Shown here: positions 1 to 5,360 of the stretch, piece after piece
Position numbering within the stretch: position 1 is the first letter of the stretch
How the letters are laid out: every line of letters begins with the position of its first letter
Assembly (NCBI GenBank): GCA_007119095.1
Contig: SKQI01000068.1
Span: 1 to 5,360 of the forward strand
Length of the DNA: 5,360 bases
Direction of reading: 5' to 3'
Origin: Wenzhouxiangella sp.
Lineage (GTDB): Bacteria > Pseudomonadota > Gammaproteobacteria > Xanthomonadales > Wenzhouxiangellaceae
Program-made: the position numbers and the translations under genes
The notes under the pieces: model-generated
The model's input: only the letters and a program-made list of their open reading frames with translations
The model's database searches: none
Told to the model about the DNA's origin: nothing

Positions 1-2207
1 AAGATGCCTTCGAGAAAAATCGAGAAATCGAGGAGCGCCGCAATGCTGATCGTTTCGACTTCATCAACTGGACCAAGGAAGCCTTCGACAACGTCGATGT
101 GATCCCGCCGGGCAACGGCATCATGCACCAGATCAACCTGGAGCGAATGTGTACGGTGGTCGAGGTGCGCGATGGCGTGGCTTTCCCCGACACCCTGGTC
201 GGTACCGACTCGCATACCCCGCACGTCTGCGCCCTGGGCGTGATCGCCATTGGCGTTGGCGGCCTGGAAGCCGAGAACGTGATGCTGGGCCGGGCCTCCT
301 ACCTGCGCCTGCCGGACATCGTCGGCGTCAAGCTGACCGGCAAGCCGGCCCCGGGCATGACCGCCACCGACGTGGTCCTGGCCCTGACCGAATTCCTGCG
401 CAAGGAACGCGTGGTCGGCGCCTGGCTTGAGTTTTTCGGTCCAGGTGCCAGCACCCTGACCGTGGGCGACCGCGCCACGATCTCCAACATGACCCCTGAA
501 TATGGCGCTACCGCGGCGATGTTCCATATTGACGAGCAGACGATTGACTATCTGAAGCTGACCGGGCGCGAGGATGCGCGGGTGAAGCTTGTCGAGGACT
601 ATGCGAAGCTGACCGGCCTGTGGGCCGATGAGCTGGTCGATGCCGAATACGAACGCGTGCTGGAATTCGATCTGTCGCAAGTGGAGCGCAATGTCGCCGG
701 CCCGTCCAGCCCGCACAAGCGGGTGTCGACCGCCAACCTGGCCGAGGCCGGCATTGCCGGGCCCTACGAACTCCCGGCCGATGGCTCCATGCCGGACGGC
801 GCGGTCATTATTGCCGCCATTACCAGCTGCACCAACACTTCCAACCCGCGCAACGTGATTGCCGCCGGCCTGCTGGCGAAAAAGGCCAACGAGTTGGGCC
901 TGACCCGCCAGCCCTGGGTCAAGTCCTCTTTTGCTCCGGGCTCGATTGCCGTGCGCCTGTACCTGGAAGAGGCCGGCCTGCTGCCGGAGCTGGAAAAGCT
1001 GGGCTTTGGCATCGTCGCCTTCGCTTGCACCACTTGCAACGGCATGAGCGGCGCGCTGGACCCGAAGATTCAGCAGGAAATCATCGACCGCGACTTGTGC
1101 TCGGTCGCTGTACTGTCCGGCAATCGTAACTTCGACGGCCGCATTCACCCGTATGCCAAACAAGCCTTTCTGGCCTCGCCGGCGCTGGTCGTGGCCTATG
1201 CCATTGCCGGCTCGGTGCGGTTTGATATTGAAAAGGATGTGCTGGGCCACGATGCCGACGGCAACCCGGTCACCCTGAAAGATCTCTGGCCCAGTGACGA
1301 GGAGATCGACGCCATCGTGGCTGCCAGCGTCAAGCCGGAGCACTTCCGCAAGGTCTACGAGCCGATGTTTGGCCAGCAGTTCAAGCGGATCAAGAAAGTC
1401 GATCCGCTGTACGACTGGCGGCCGAAGAGCACCTATATCCGTCGCCCGCCATACTGGGAAGGCGCGCTGGCCTCTGCACCTACACTCACCGGCATGCGCC
1501 CCCTGGCCGTGCTTGGCGACAACATCACCACCGATCACCTGTCGCCGTCGAATGCCATCATGGCCGATAGCGCGGCCGGTGAGTACCTGGCGAAAATGGG
1601 CCTGCCGGAAGAGGACTTCAATTCCTACGCCACCCACCGCGGCGATCATCTCACCGCCCAGCGTGCCACTTTTGCCAATCCGCGTCTGATCAACCACATG
1701 TCAGTCGTTGACGGCGAGGTCAAGCAGGGCTCGCTGACTCGGCTGGAACCGGACGGCAAGGTGATGCGGATGTGGGATGCGATCGAAACCTACATGCAGC
1801 GCAAACAGCCGCTGATCGTCATCGCCGGCAAGGACTACGGCCAGGGTTCGTCGCGCGACTGGGCCGCCAAGGGTGTACGCCTGGCCGGCGTTGAAGCCAT
1901 CGTTGCCGAGGGTTTCGAGCGCATCCACCGCACCAACCTGATTGGCATGGGTGTCTTGCCGCTGGAGTTCACCGACGGCCAGAATCGCAAGACCCTGAAT
2001 ATCGACGGCAGCGAGACCTTTGACGTCAAGGGCGATCCGGCCCCCGGTGCCATGCTTACCCTGGTCATCCACCGCAGCAGTGGCGAGACCGTGGAAGTGC
2101 CGGTCAAATGCCGCCTGGATACGGCCGAAGAGGTATCGGTTTACTCAGCTGGCGGCGTACTGCAGCGCTTCGCCCAGGATTTCCTGGAGGAATCGGCCGC
2201 CGCCTGA
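1..2207 (+). CDS. acnD: Fe-S-dependent 2-methylisocitrate dehydratase AcnD (5' end outside window)
   Basis: Aconitase-family enzyme of the methylcitrate cycle. AcnD dehydrates 2-methylcitrate in the cytoplasm during propionyl-CoA breakdown, and PrpF is its usual isomerase partner. The frame is open from base 3 to the TGA at 2205-2207 (734 residues visible). The family is about 865 residues long, so roughly 125-130 N-terminal residues, including the DHS motif, lie outside. Counting residue 1 at base 3, the DSHTPH loop is at 69-74. The 4Fe-4S ligands are Cys276 (SCTNTSNP) and Cys342/Cys345 (ACTTCNGMSG). The swivel domain follows, with GDNITTDHLSP and the substrate-binding GSSRDWA loop (Ser616, Arg618). 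ACTTCNGMSGALDP, LSPSNAI and the ATHRGDHLTAQRATFANP stretch are AcnD-type rather than AcnA-type. The C-terminus (LQRFAQDFLEE) is complete. The GTG at 99 is an internal valine. Two cysteines (residues 50 and 76) look unusual. No prpF follows. The subfamily call is from remembered motifs but is strong. Confidence 0.95.
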   Translation, partial: DAFEKNREIEERRNADRFDFINWTKEAFDNVDVIPPGNGIMHQINLERMCTVVEVRDGVAFPDTLVGTDSHTPHVCALGVIAIGVGGLEAENVMLGRASYLRLPDIVGVKLTGKPAPGMTATDVVLALTEFLRKERVVGAWLEFFGPGASTLTVGDRATISNMTPEYGATAAMFHIDEQTIDYLKLTGREDARVKLVEDYAKLTGLWADELVDAEYERVLEFDLSQVERNVAGPSSPHKRVSTANLAEAGIAGPYELPADGSMPDGAVIIAAITSCTNTSNPRNVIAAGLLAKKANELGLTRQPWVKSSFAPGSIAVRLYLEEAGLLPELEKLGFGIVAFACTTCNGMSGALDPKIQQEIIDRDLCSVAVLSGNRNFDGRIHPYAKQAFLASPALVVAYAIAGSVRFDIEKDVLGHDADGNPVTLKDLWPSDEEIDAIVAASVKPEHFRKVYEPMFGQQFKRIKKVDPLYDWRPKSTYIRRPPYWEGALASAPTLTGMRPLAVLGDNITTDHLSPSNAIMADSAAGEYLAKMGLPEEDFNSYATHRGDHLTAQRATFANPRLINHMSVVDGEVKQGSLTRLEPDGKVMRMWDAIETYMQRKQPLIVIAGKDYGQGSSRDWAAKGVRLAGVEAIVAEGFERIHRTNLIGMGVLPLEFTDGQNRKTLNIDGSETFDVKGDPAPGAMLTLVIHRSSGETVEVPVKCRLDTAEEVSVYSAGGVLQRFAQDFLEESAAA

Positions 2208-2216
2208 GTTCGCTCA
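2205..2216. other. short TGAG-TTCG-CTCA hairpin at the acnD stop codon
   Basis: The acnD stop codon overlaps a 4-bp stem closed by a TTCG loop (TGAG TTCG CTCA). An overlapping alternative fold pairs CCTGAGT (2203-2209) with ACTGAGG (2216-2222) with one G-G mismatch. Neither fold has a T-tract, and only 16 bases separate the acnD stop from the stop of the opposing gene, so a classical intrinsic terminator is not visible. It may do no more than slow or protect the 3' end, or it may be chance. Confidence 0.2.
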
Positions 2217-2223
2217 CTGAGGG

Positions 2224-3417
2224 CTACTGGAAGCGGCTGCGGAAAATCACTTCGCTCGGTGGCGTTGCGTTCGGAAAGAGGCCGTGGCCAACGCCGGCGA
2301 TCTGACCGAGCGTGCCGCCGGTGGCAGGTATCGTGAAAACCTGTGCGCTGCTTGGGTCTGCGAAGGGGGCAAAAATGCCGCCAGCCTGGGCTTGCGTGCC
2401 AAGGGAGAAGACCAGGCTGGCGTTATTGCGCCAGCTCACGCCGGCCGGGAATATGCCGGGAGCGAAGCTGGCGATGACCTGACCGTTGCCGGTGGCCGTG
2501 GAAATGACGATCAGGTCTGCCTGGGCCGGGGCGGCCAGATTGGCCAGTGGAAAAGTGATCCGGAAAAACGCCAGCTGCTGGCCGTTGGGTGAGAAAGCCG
2601 GGTAGGCATGGTTCGAGATCACGTTGACGCCGCTGTTGGGGTCAACGACCGCGCTCGGCAACGTCAGAATCTGTGCGCGCACGTAAGGTTGCCCGGGTGG
2701 TCCGACCGGTCCATAAAGAACAATCCCGGCCGCTGCCAGCGGCTGGTCCAGGTTGTTGGTGATATCCAGGTAAGCAGGGGTGGCAAAAAAGTCGGTGCCT
2801 GGTTGCCAGGAAATGCCGACGAATTCGGATTGAAACAAATCCAACAGCGACCCATTGCCGATTTCAGCCAGGCCGATTTCGAAACCATCGCTCGCTCGAA
2901 TGACCCTGAGCTGGCGCACCCCGCCTGATACCGGGTCATTGCCGCCGCTGGTGCCCGAGGTCTGGTTGACGAAAGCCACGCGCTGACCATTGCTCGATGT
3001 CGCGCTCCACATCGGGGTGGCAAACAGGTTGCCGCCGTCCGGTAGCGTCTGGGTCACGTTGTTCCAGAGTTTGCGCCGCTGCCCGTTTCTCAAATCGAAG
3101 GCAAACAGGTCCTGGCTGGCCTCGAAGGGCTGGGCGGGGTCAGGACTGCTGACTACCAGCAAGTTGCCGTCGGGCGACAGGCTGGGGAATACCGGCTGGT
3201 TCAGGTTCAACGGCATCTGCGTGACATTGCCGCCGCTGGCTCGAAACACACGGAAATCGGGCTGGGCCGGGCTGCCAACGTTGGCGCCGAAAATCAGCTC
3301 GGCGGCCAGCCCGCTGGATAAAAGCAGCAGACCAAGCGCTAGCAGCCGAAGTGCTGCATGTGGATAGCGGGCTGGGCAAAGTGCACGGCGACGCGTTCCT
3401 GGACGATGATTCGGCAT
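2224..3417 (-). CDS. secreted TolB/WD40-like beta-propeller protein
   Basis: A predicted exported protein of 397 residues, start ATG at 3417, stop TAG at 2226-2224. The start is chosen because GGAG (complement of 3424-3427) lies 6 bases upstream. In-frame ATGs at 3438 and 3483 are also possible. The N-terminus is a Sec-like signal peptide: arginine-rich n-region (residues 5-24), hydrophobic core LRLLALGLLLLSSGLA, cleavage near residue 38 or 39. TRRRAL at 8-13 faintly recalls a Tat motif but sits far from the core. The mature part has PD40/TolB-type blade signatures: FPSLSPDGNLLVVS (77-90), PMWSATSSNGQRVAF (135-149), YPAFSPNGQQLAFF (272-285), and a weaker VSWRNNASLVFS stretch near the C-terminus. 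Such propellers usually bind proteins or ligands; no catalytic motif is visible. It ends in IFRSRFQ. It is a lone gene, convergent with acnD and divergent from the aldolase. It is not TolB itself: no pal or tol genes are nearby and its spacing differs. The specific function is unknown. Confidence 0.85.
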   Translation of the reverse strand: MPNHRPGTRRRALCPARYPHAALRLLALGLLLLSSGLAAELIFGANVGSPAQPDFRVFRASGGNVTQMPLNLNQPVFPSLSPDGNLLVVSSPDPAQPFEASQDLFAFDLRNGQRRKLWNNVTQTLPDGGNLFATPMWSATSSNGQRVAFVNQTSGTSGGNDPVSGGVRQLRVIRASDGFEIGLAEIGNGSLLDLFQSEFVGISWQPGTDFFATPAYLDITNNLDQPLAAAGIVLYGPVGPPGQPYVRAQILTLPSAVVDPNSGVNVISNHAYPAFSPNGQQLAFFRITFPLANLAAPAQADLIVISTATGNGQVIASFAPGIFPAGVSWRNNASLVFSLGTQAQAGGIFAPFADPSSAQVFTIPATGGTLGQIAGVGHGLFPNATPPSEVIFRSRFQ

Positions 3418-3423
3418 CTGTAA

Positions 3424-3427
3424 CTCC
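3424..3427 (-). promoter_or_regulatory. ribosome binding site that selects the 3417 start
   Basis: On the minus strand this reads GGAG, followed by 6 bases and then ATG. It is the best Shine-Dalgarno match among the three possible starts of the propeller gene. The ATG at 3438 has only a weaker AGG about 5 bases upstream. Confidence 0.55.
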
Positions 3428-3470
3428 GATTGTGACATTCTTGCCTGCTGGTAAACGCGTAGAGACGGAC

Positions 3471-3495
3471 CCAGTTGGCTCATTGCTCAACCTGG
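3471..3495. repeat. imperfect inverted repeat between the divergent genes
   Basis: CCAGTTG (3471-3477) pairs with CAACCTGG (3488-3495) with a single bulged base across a 10-base spacer. It sits 40-64 bases upstream of the aldolase start. TCAAC is also repeated directly at 3487-3491 and 3496-3500. It could be an operator for one or both divergent genes or a leader hairpin of the aldolase mRNA. Chance cannot be excluded for a dyad this short. Confidence 0.3.
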
Positions 3496-3534
3496 TCAAC
3501 GGAAGCTGCGTTATCTTTCGCCAATCCAACCTGC

Positions 3535-4173
3535 ATGAGTACCCCAATGACTCCACCAGACTTTGTCGCCCATTTGGGCAAACTGAAGGCTTCGGCAATT
3601 TTGCGCACCAATGATGCCGATGCGGCCATCTCGGCCATGGAAGCGGCGGTGCAAGGCGGCTTCAGCATTTGCGAGTTCACCCTGACCATTCCCGATGTGC
3701 ACGACATCATCCGCGAGTTTTCCCGGCGCCATCCGCAGGTGATCGTTGGGGCAGGTACGGTGCTTGATGTCGAGGAGGCTCATCAGGCGGTGGAAGCCGG
3801 CGCCCGCTTCCTGGTCTCGCCGGTGGTTGACGAGGCGGTGATTAAGGCAGCCACGGAGTTGGGCGTGGCCGCCATGCCTGGCACGCATACCGCCACTGAA
3901 ATGCTCACTGCCCACCGCGCTGGTGCGCCGCTGCAAAAGCTGTTTCCCGCGCCCGGTATCGGGCCGGACTATGTCAAGGCCTGCCTGGGCCCCATGCCGT
4001 TTCTCAAGCTGGTGCCCACGCACGGGGTAAACAAGGACAACGTCCGCGCCTGGCTGGATGCCGGCGCTTATGCGATCGGCTTTGTCGCGCCGCTATTTGA
4101 CCCCGACTTGATCGCTGATCGTCGCTACGACGCACTTGAAACCCGTGCTCGCGAGCTGCTGGCGGCGTTGTAG
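3535..4173 (+). CDS. KDPG/KHG-family class I aldolase (Eda-like)
   Basis: A cytoplasmic TIM-barrel aldolase of 212 residues, the usual size for the Eda family, which cleaves 2-keto-3-deoxy-6-phosphogluconate or 4-hydroxy-2-oxoglutarate to pyruvate plus an aldehyde. Family marks in order: AILR (21-24), CEFTL with the catalytic Glu47, IVGAGTV (70-76), SPVVDE (95-100), MPGTHTATE (114-122) and QKLFPAPG with Schiff-base Lys135. Compared with E. coli Eda as remembered, three substrate-site motifs differ: EVTLRT is EFTLTI (Arg to Thr51), PTGG is PTHG (161-164) and GGSW is GFVA (182-185). The pyruvate chemistry therefore looks intact, but phosphate binding may not be, and the substrate may not be KDPG. 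Start ATG 3535 is chosen; ATG 3547 is equally possible and neither has a clear Shine-Dalgarno. No edd, kinase or sugar-acid gene is adjacent. The family is sure, the substrate is not, so no symbol is given. Confidence 0.9.
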   Translation: MSTPMTPPDFVAHLGKLKASAILRTNDADAAISAMEAAVQGGFSICEFTLTIPDVHDIIREFSRRHPQVIVGAGTVLDVEEAHQAVEAGARFLVSPVVDEAVIKAATELGVAAMPGTHTATEMLTAHRAGAPLQKLFPAPGIGPDYVKACLGPMPFLKLVPTHGVNKDNVRAWLDAGAYAIGFVAPLFDPDLIADRRYDALETRARELLAAL

Positions 4174-4206
4174 GTGGGCAGGCAAAAGCTGCAGGTTGCA
4201 ATGGCC

Positions 4207-4222
4207 TTGATTAGTCGATCAA
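4207..4222. repeat. TTGAT-N6-ATCAA inverted repeat, possible operator
   Basis: A perfect 5-bp dyad (4207-4211 and 4218-4222) with a 6-base spacer. Its right arm lies where the -35 element of the downstream promoter would be, 18 bases before the TATAAT box. A regulator bound here could block or assist polymerase. The alternative is a weak hairpin after the aldolase gene, but no T-tract follows. No regulator is encoded nearby. Confidence 0.3.
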
Positions 4223-4240
4223 TTCGTCGGCGGAAGCCCA

Positions 4241-4246
4241 TATAAT
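4241..4246 (+). promoter_or_regulatory. sigma-70 -10 box (TATAAT) for the lipoprotein gene
   Basis: An exact consensus TATAAT lies 29 bases before the ATG at 4276, in an A/T-rich stretch of otherwise G/C-rich DNA. The -35 position (around 4218-4223, ATCAAT) is a poor match. TTGATT at 4207-4212 is the best hexamer but 28 bases away, too far. This points to a -10-dominated or activator-assisted promoter, and would give the gene its own transcript rather than read-through from the aldolase gene. Confidence 0.6.
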
Positions 4247-4264
4247 CCGCAAAATATCAATTCA

Positions 4265-4268
4265 GGGA
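4265..4268 (+). promoter_or_regulatory. ribosome binding site of the lipoprotein gene
   Basis: AGGGA (4264-4268) is a good Shine-Dalgarno match spaced 7 bases from ATG 4276, which favours the ATG over the adjacent in-frame GTG at 4273. Confidence 0.55.
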
Positions 4269-4275
4269 ACTCGTG

Positions 4276-4947
4276 ATGGTAAGGCGTCTATTTATCCGGT
4301 TGTCGCTGACCTTGGCCGTGCTCGGCTTAATGACTGCTTGTGCCACGCTGGATGCACCGCGGTTGTCCGATCCGTCGCCGGACGAGCCGGCTGGGTGGCT
4401 GGTCATGAGTGTCAGCCTGAATTATGAATCTGGAGACTTCCCGGTCCCGTTCCAGTCCAATATGGTCGGATACCGATCTCGCGATACGGGGGCGAGCGCT
4501 TTTCATCGACTGTTTACCGGTTACTTCAGCGAGCGTCGGCTGGCCGAGATGGACTTGGTGGATGGCGGTCTGCACGCGCAGGTGTTTGCCCGCCGGCTCG
4601 CGCCGGGTGACTATGAGGTCTACTACGGCTACATGGGCACCGATGCCGGTACTGCCCAGCAGTTTGTGCAGTCCAACCGCGATTTTTCCATTCCCTTTTC
4701 CGTGCAAGCAGGTGAGATCACCTATCTCGGCAACTTCGACGCAAGGGTGTTTGAGGGGCGCAATCGCTTGGGTATGAAAATTCGATCAGGTGGCGTGTTC
4801 GTGGTCGGTGACAGCATGGACCGGGATCTTGAGCTGGCCAAAGCCCGTCTCGACGACTCTGCGTTCAACCGGGCACCGGTTTCCAGGCAGGTGCCTCGGC
4901 TGGAAGGCCTGGTTGGCGGGATTTTTACCTCTGAAACCGCCCGTTAG
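4276..4947 (+). CDS. predicted outer-membrane lipoprotein of unknown function
   Basis: A 223-residue protein that I do not recognise as a named family. It starts MVRRLFIRLSLTLAVLGLMTAC: two arginines, a hydrophobic core, and a lipobox (LMTA-C) with the acylated Cys22. The residue after it is Ala rather than Asp, which in enterobacteria favours Lol transport to the outer membrane. The mature part looks mostly beta: GWLVMSVSLNY (40-50), then LAPGDYEVYYGY (108-119), and FSIPFSVQAGEITYLGNF (137-154). The L-PG-YE plus V-GE--YLG pattern resembles the small beta-sandwich seen in many uncharacterised lipoproteins. No catalytic motif is visible. ATG 4276 is preferred over GTG 4273 because GGGA (4265-4268) lies 7 bases upstream of it and only 4 from the GTG. 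It follows the aldolase gene by 102 bases but has its own TATAAT box, and converges with the hydrolase gene. Confidence 0.8.
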   Translation: MVRRLFIRLSLTLAVLGLMTACATLDAPRLSDPSPDEPAGWLVMSVSLNYESGDFPVPFQSNMVGYRSRDTGASAFHRLFTGYFSERRLAEMDLVDGGLHAQVFARRLAPGDYEVYYGYMGTDAGTAQQFVQSNRDFSIPFSVQAGEITYLGNFDARVFEGRNRLGMKIRSGGVFVVGDSMDRDLELAKARLDDSAFNRAPVSRQVPRLEGLVGGIFTSETAR

Positions 4948-5016
4948 ACGACAAATCAGGCTCCAGTCCGTCGGGCGTGATCAATCCTTGCAGCAGTGTG
5001 GCTGAATGTGATCTAC

Positions 5017-5047
5017 ATATCTGCCGGCTTAACAACCCGGCAAGTAT
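5017..5047. terminator. probable bidirectional terminator hairpin
   Basis: TGCCGG (5022-5027) pairs perfectly with CCGGCA (5037-5042) over a 9-base loop. After one C-A mismatch the stem extends by a T-G wobble and ATA/TAT (5017-5019 with 5045-5047). It lies between the convergent lipoprotein and hydrolase genes, 8 bases past the hydrolase stop codon on its strand, exactly where a shared terminator is expected. Neither side has a strong T-run, so it may be a weak or factor-assisted terminator. Confidence 0.45.
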
Positions 5048-5054
5048 TGGCTGT

Positions 5055-5360
5055 TTAGCGTTGATGATCATCAGCGAAGAATTGTAGAGCCGCTTCGGAA
5101 ACAGTTGTCGTTGCTTCCAGCGGCAAAAAGTGCCCGGCATTGGCGATCGTGCGGAATTCTCCGGTGCCGCCATCCAGCCAGGAATCTGTGCCGGCAAACA
5201 TGGCCGGTGGAATGCAGCGGTCATGTTCGCCGGCAAGCACCAGGGAGGGGATGGCGGCTCGTGCAAGGAGCAGGCGCCGGGCCTGATTCCACTGCCGCCA
5301 CTGCGACGGCGCAGGGCGCAGCAGGCCGCGGTAGTAGGCCAGGGCCGCGCGCAGGTTGTC
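5055..5360 (-). CDS. alpha/beta hydrolase, C-terminal part (5' end outside window)
   Basis: The frame is open from the right edge to the TAA at 5057-5055, giving the last 101 residues of an alpha/beta-hydrolase-fold enzyme (full members are about 270-300 residues). Counting from the edge, the piece begins with NLRAALAYYRGLLRP, typical of the helix after the cap in epoxide-hydrolase and haloalkane-dehalogenase-like members. The strand LVLAGEHDRCIPP follows, carrying the acid of the triad (Asp47), then NAGHFLPLE with the catalytic His77, and a final helix. The nucleophile elbow and oxyanion motif are outside, so the reaction (ester, epoxide, C-C or lactone cleavage) cannot be told. Short in-frame ATGs within the window are internal. 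It converges with the lipoprotein gene. The fold assignment is firm, the substrate open. Confidence 0.88.
   Translation of the reverse strand, partial: DNLRAALAYYRGLLRPAPSQWRQWNQARRLLLARAAIPSLVLAGEHDRCIPPAMFAGTDSWLDGGTGEFRTIANAGHFLPLEATTTVSEAALQFFADDHQR

Larger units (their letters stand above)
3418..3534. other. divergent intergenic region
   Basis: These 117 bases separate the propeller gene (-) from the aldolase gene (+), so promoters for both should lie here. I see no convincing sigma-70 pair on either strand. On + there is TATCTT at 3512-3517 without a matching -35, and TTGTGA (3430-3435) 16 bases before TAAACG, which is a poor -10. On - there is TTGACC (complement of 3494-3499) without a good -10. 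The region holds an imperfect dyad listed separately. Confidence 0.5.

Noticed and set aside
99..101. GTG as the start of acnD
   Set aside because: The frame stays open to base 3 and the upstream residues (FEKNREIEERRN, then RFDFINWTKEAF) match the family, so this is an internal valine.
1701..2107. Minus-strand open frames inside acnD
   Set aside because: They are explained by high third-position G/C content; acnD is conserved throughout this stretch.
2284..2928. Plus-strand open frames opposite the propeller gene
   Set aside because: No ribosome binding site or recognisable motif, while the minus strand has a signal peptide and blade motifs.
3431..3435. TGTGA, a possible CRP half-site
   Set aside because: The second half-site (TCACA after six bases) is absent; the sequence there is TGCCT.
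3475..3477. TTG as a longer start for the aldolase
   Set aside because: It adds 20 residues with no family similarity, has no ribosome binding site, and falls within the divergent intergenic dyad.
4174..4206. Possible terminator after the aldolase gene
   Set aside because: No stem longer than a few bases and no T-run could be found in this stretch.
5062..5073. Perfect 12-base palindrome TGATGATCATCA
   Set aside because: It is the coding sequence for the hydrolase C-terminal Asp-Asp-His run and is most likely chance.
4925..5266. Open minus-strand frame with an ATG, overlapping the lipoprotein end and the hydrolase
   Set aside because: It is out of frame with the hydrolase, which has clear triad motifs in the other frame, and shows no recognisable protein.

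Overview
The window is about 60% or more G+C, with strong G/C preference at third codon positions. It looks like ordinary chromosomal DNA from a proteobacterium, most likely a gammaproteobacterium. The best clue is AcnD, the Fe-S 2-methylisocitrate dehydratase of the methylcitrate cycle, which is typical of beta- and gammaproteobacteria. A narrower guess (Xanthomonadales or a neighbouring lineage) rests only on general impression and is weak.

Layout from left to right. (1) 1-2207, + strand: 3' portion of acnD, cut by the window edge, lacking roughly the first 125-130 residues. (2) 2224-3417, - strand: a secreted protein with TolB/WD40-like beta-propeller signatures, convergent with acnD, with only 16 bases between the two stop codons. 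(3) 3418-3534: divergent intergenic region with an imperfect dyad but no convincing promoter. (4) 3535-4173, + strand: a class I aldolase of the KDPG/KHG (Eda) family with an intact Schiff-base lysine but changed phosphate-site motifs. (5) 4174-4275: intergenic region with a perfect TATAAT box and a TTGAT-N6-ATCAA dyad. (6) 4276-4947, + strand: a predicted lipoprotein of unknown function. (7) 4948-5054: convergent intergenic region with a GC-rich hairpin, probably a two-way terminator. (8) 5055-5360, - strand: C-terminal part of an alpha/beta hydrolase that runs off the right edge.

The genes do not form one evident operon or system. Strands alternate and the predicted roles (propionate catabolism, a secreted propeller, a sugar-acid aldolase, a lipoprotein, a hydrolase) are not obviously linked. 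The usual partner of acnD, prpF, is not downstream, because a convergent unrelated gene ends there. I found no mobile element, CRISPR array, tRNA, rRNA or phage signature, and nothing I would call a new system. The points most worth a second look are the altered aldolase active site, the missing downstream prpF, the propeller protein with its aromatic C-terminal tail, and the orphan lipoprotein with its own promoter-like region.
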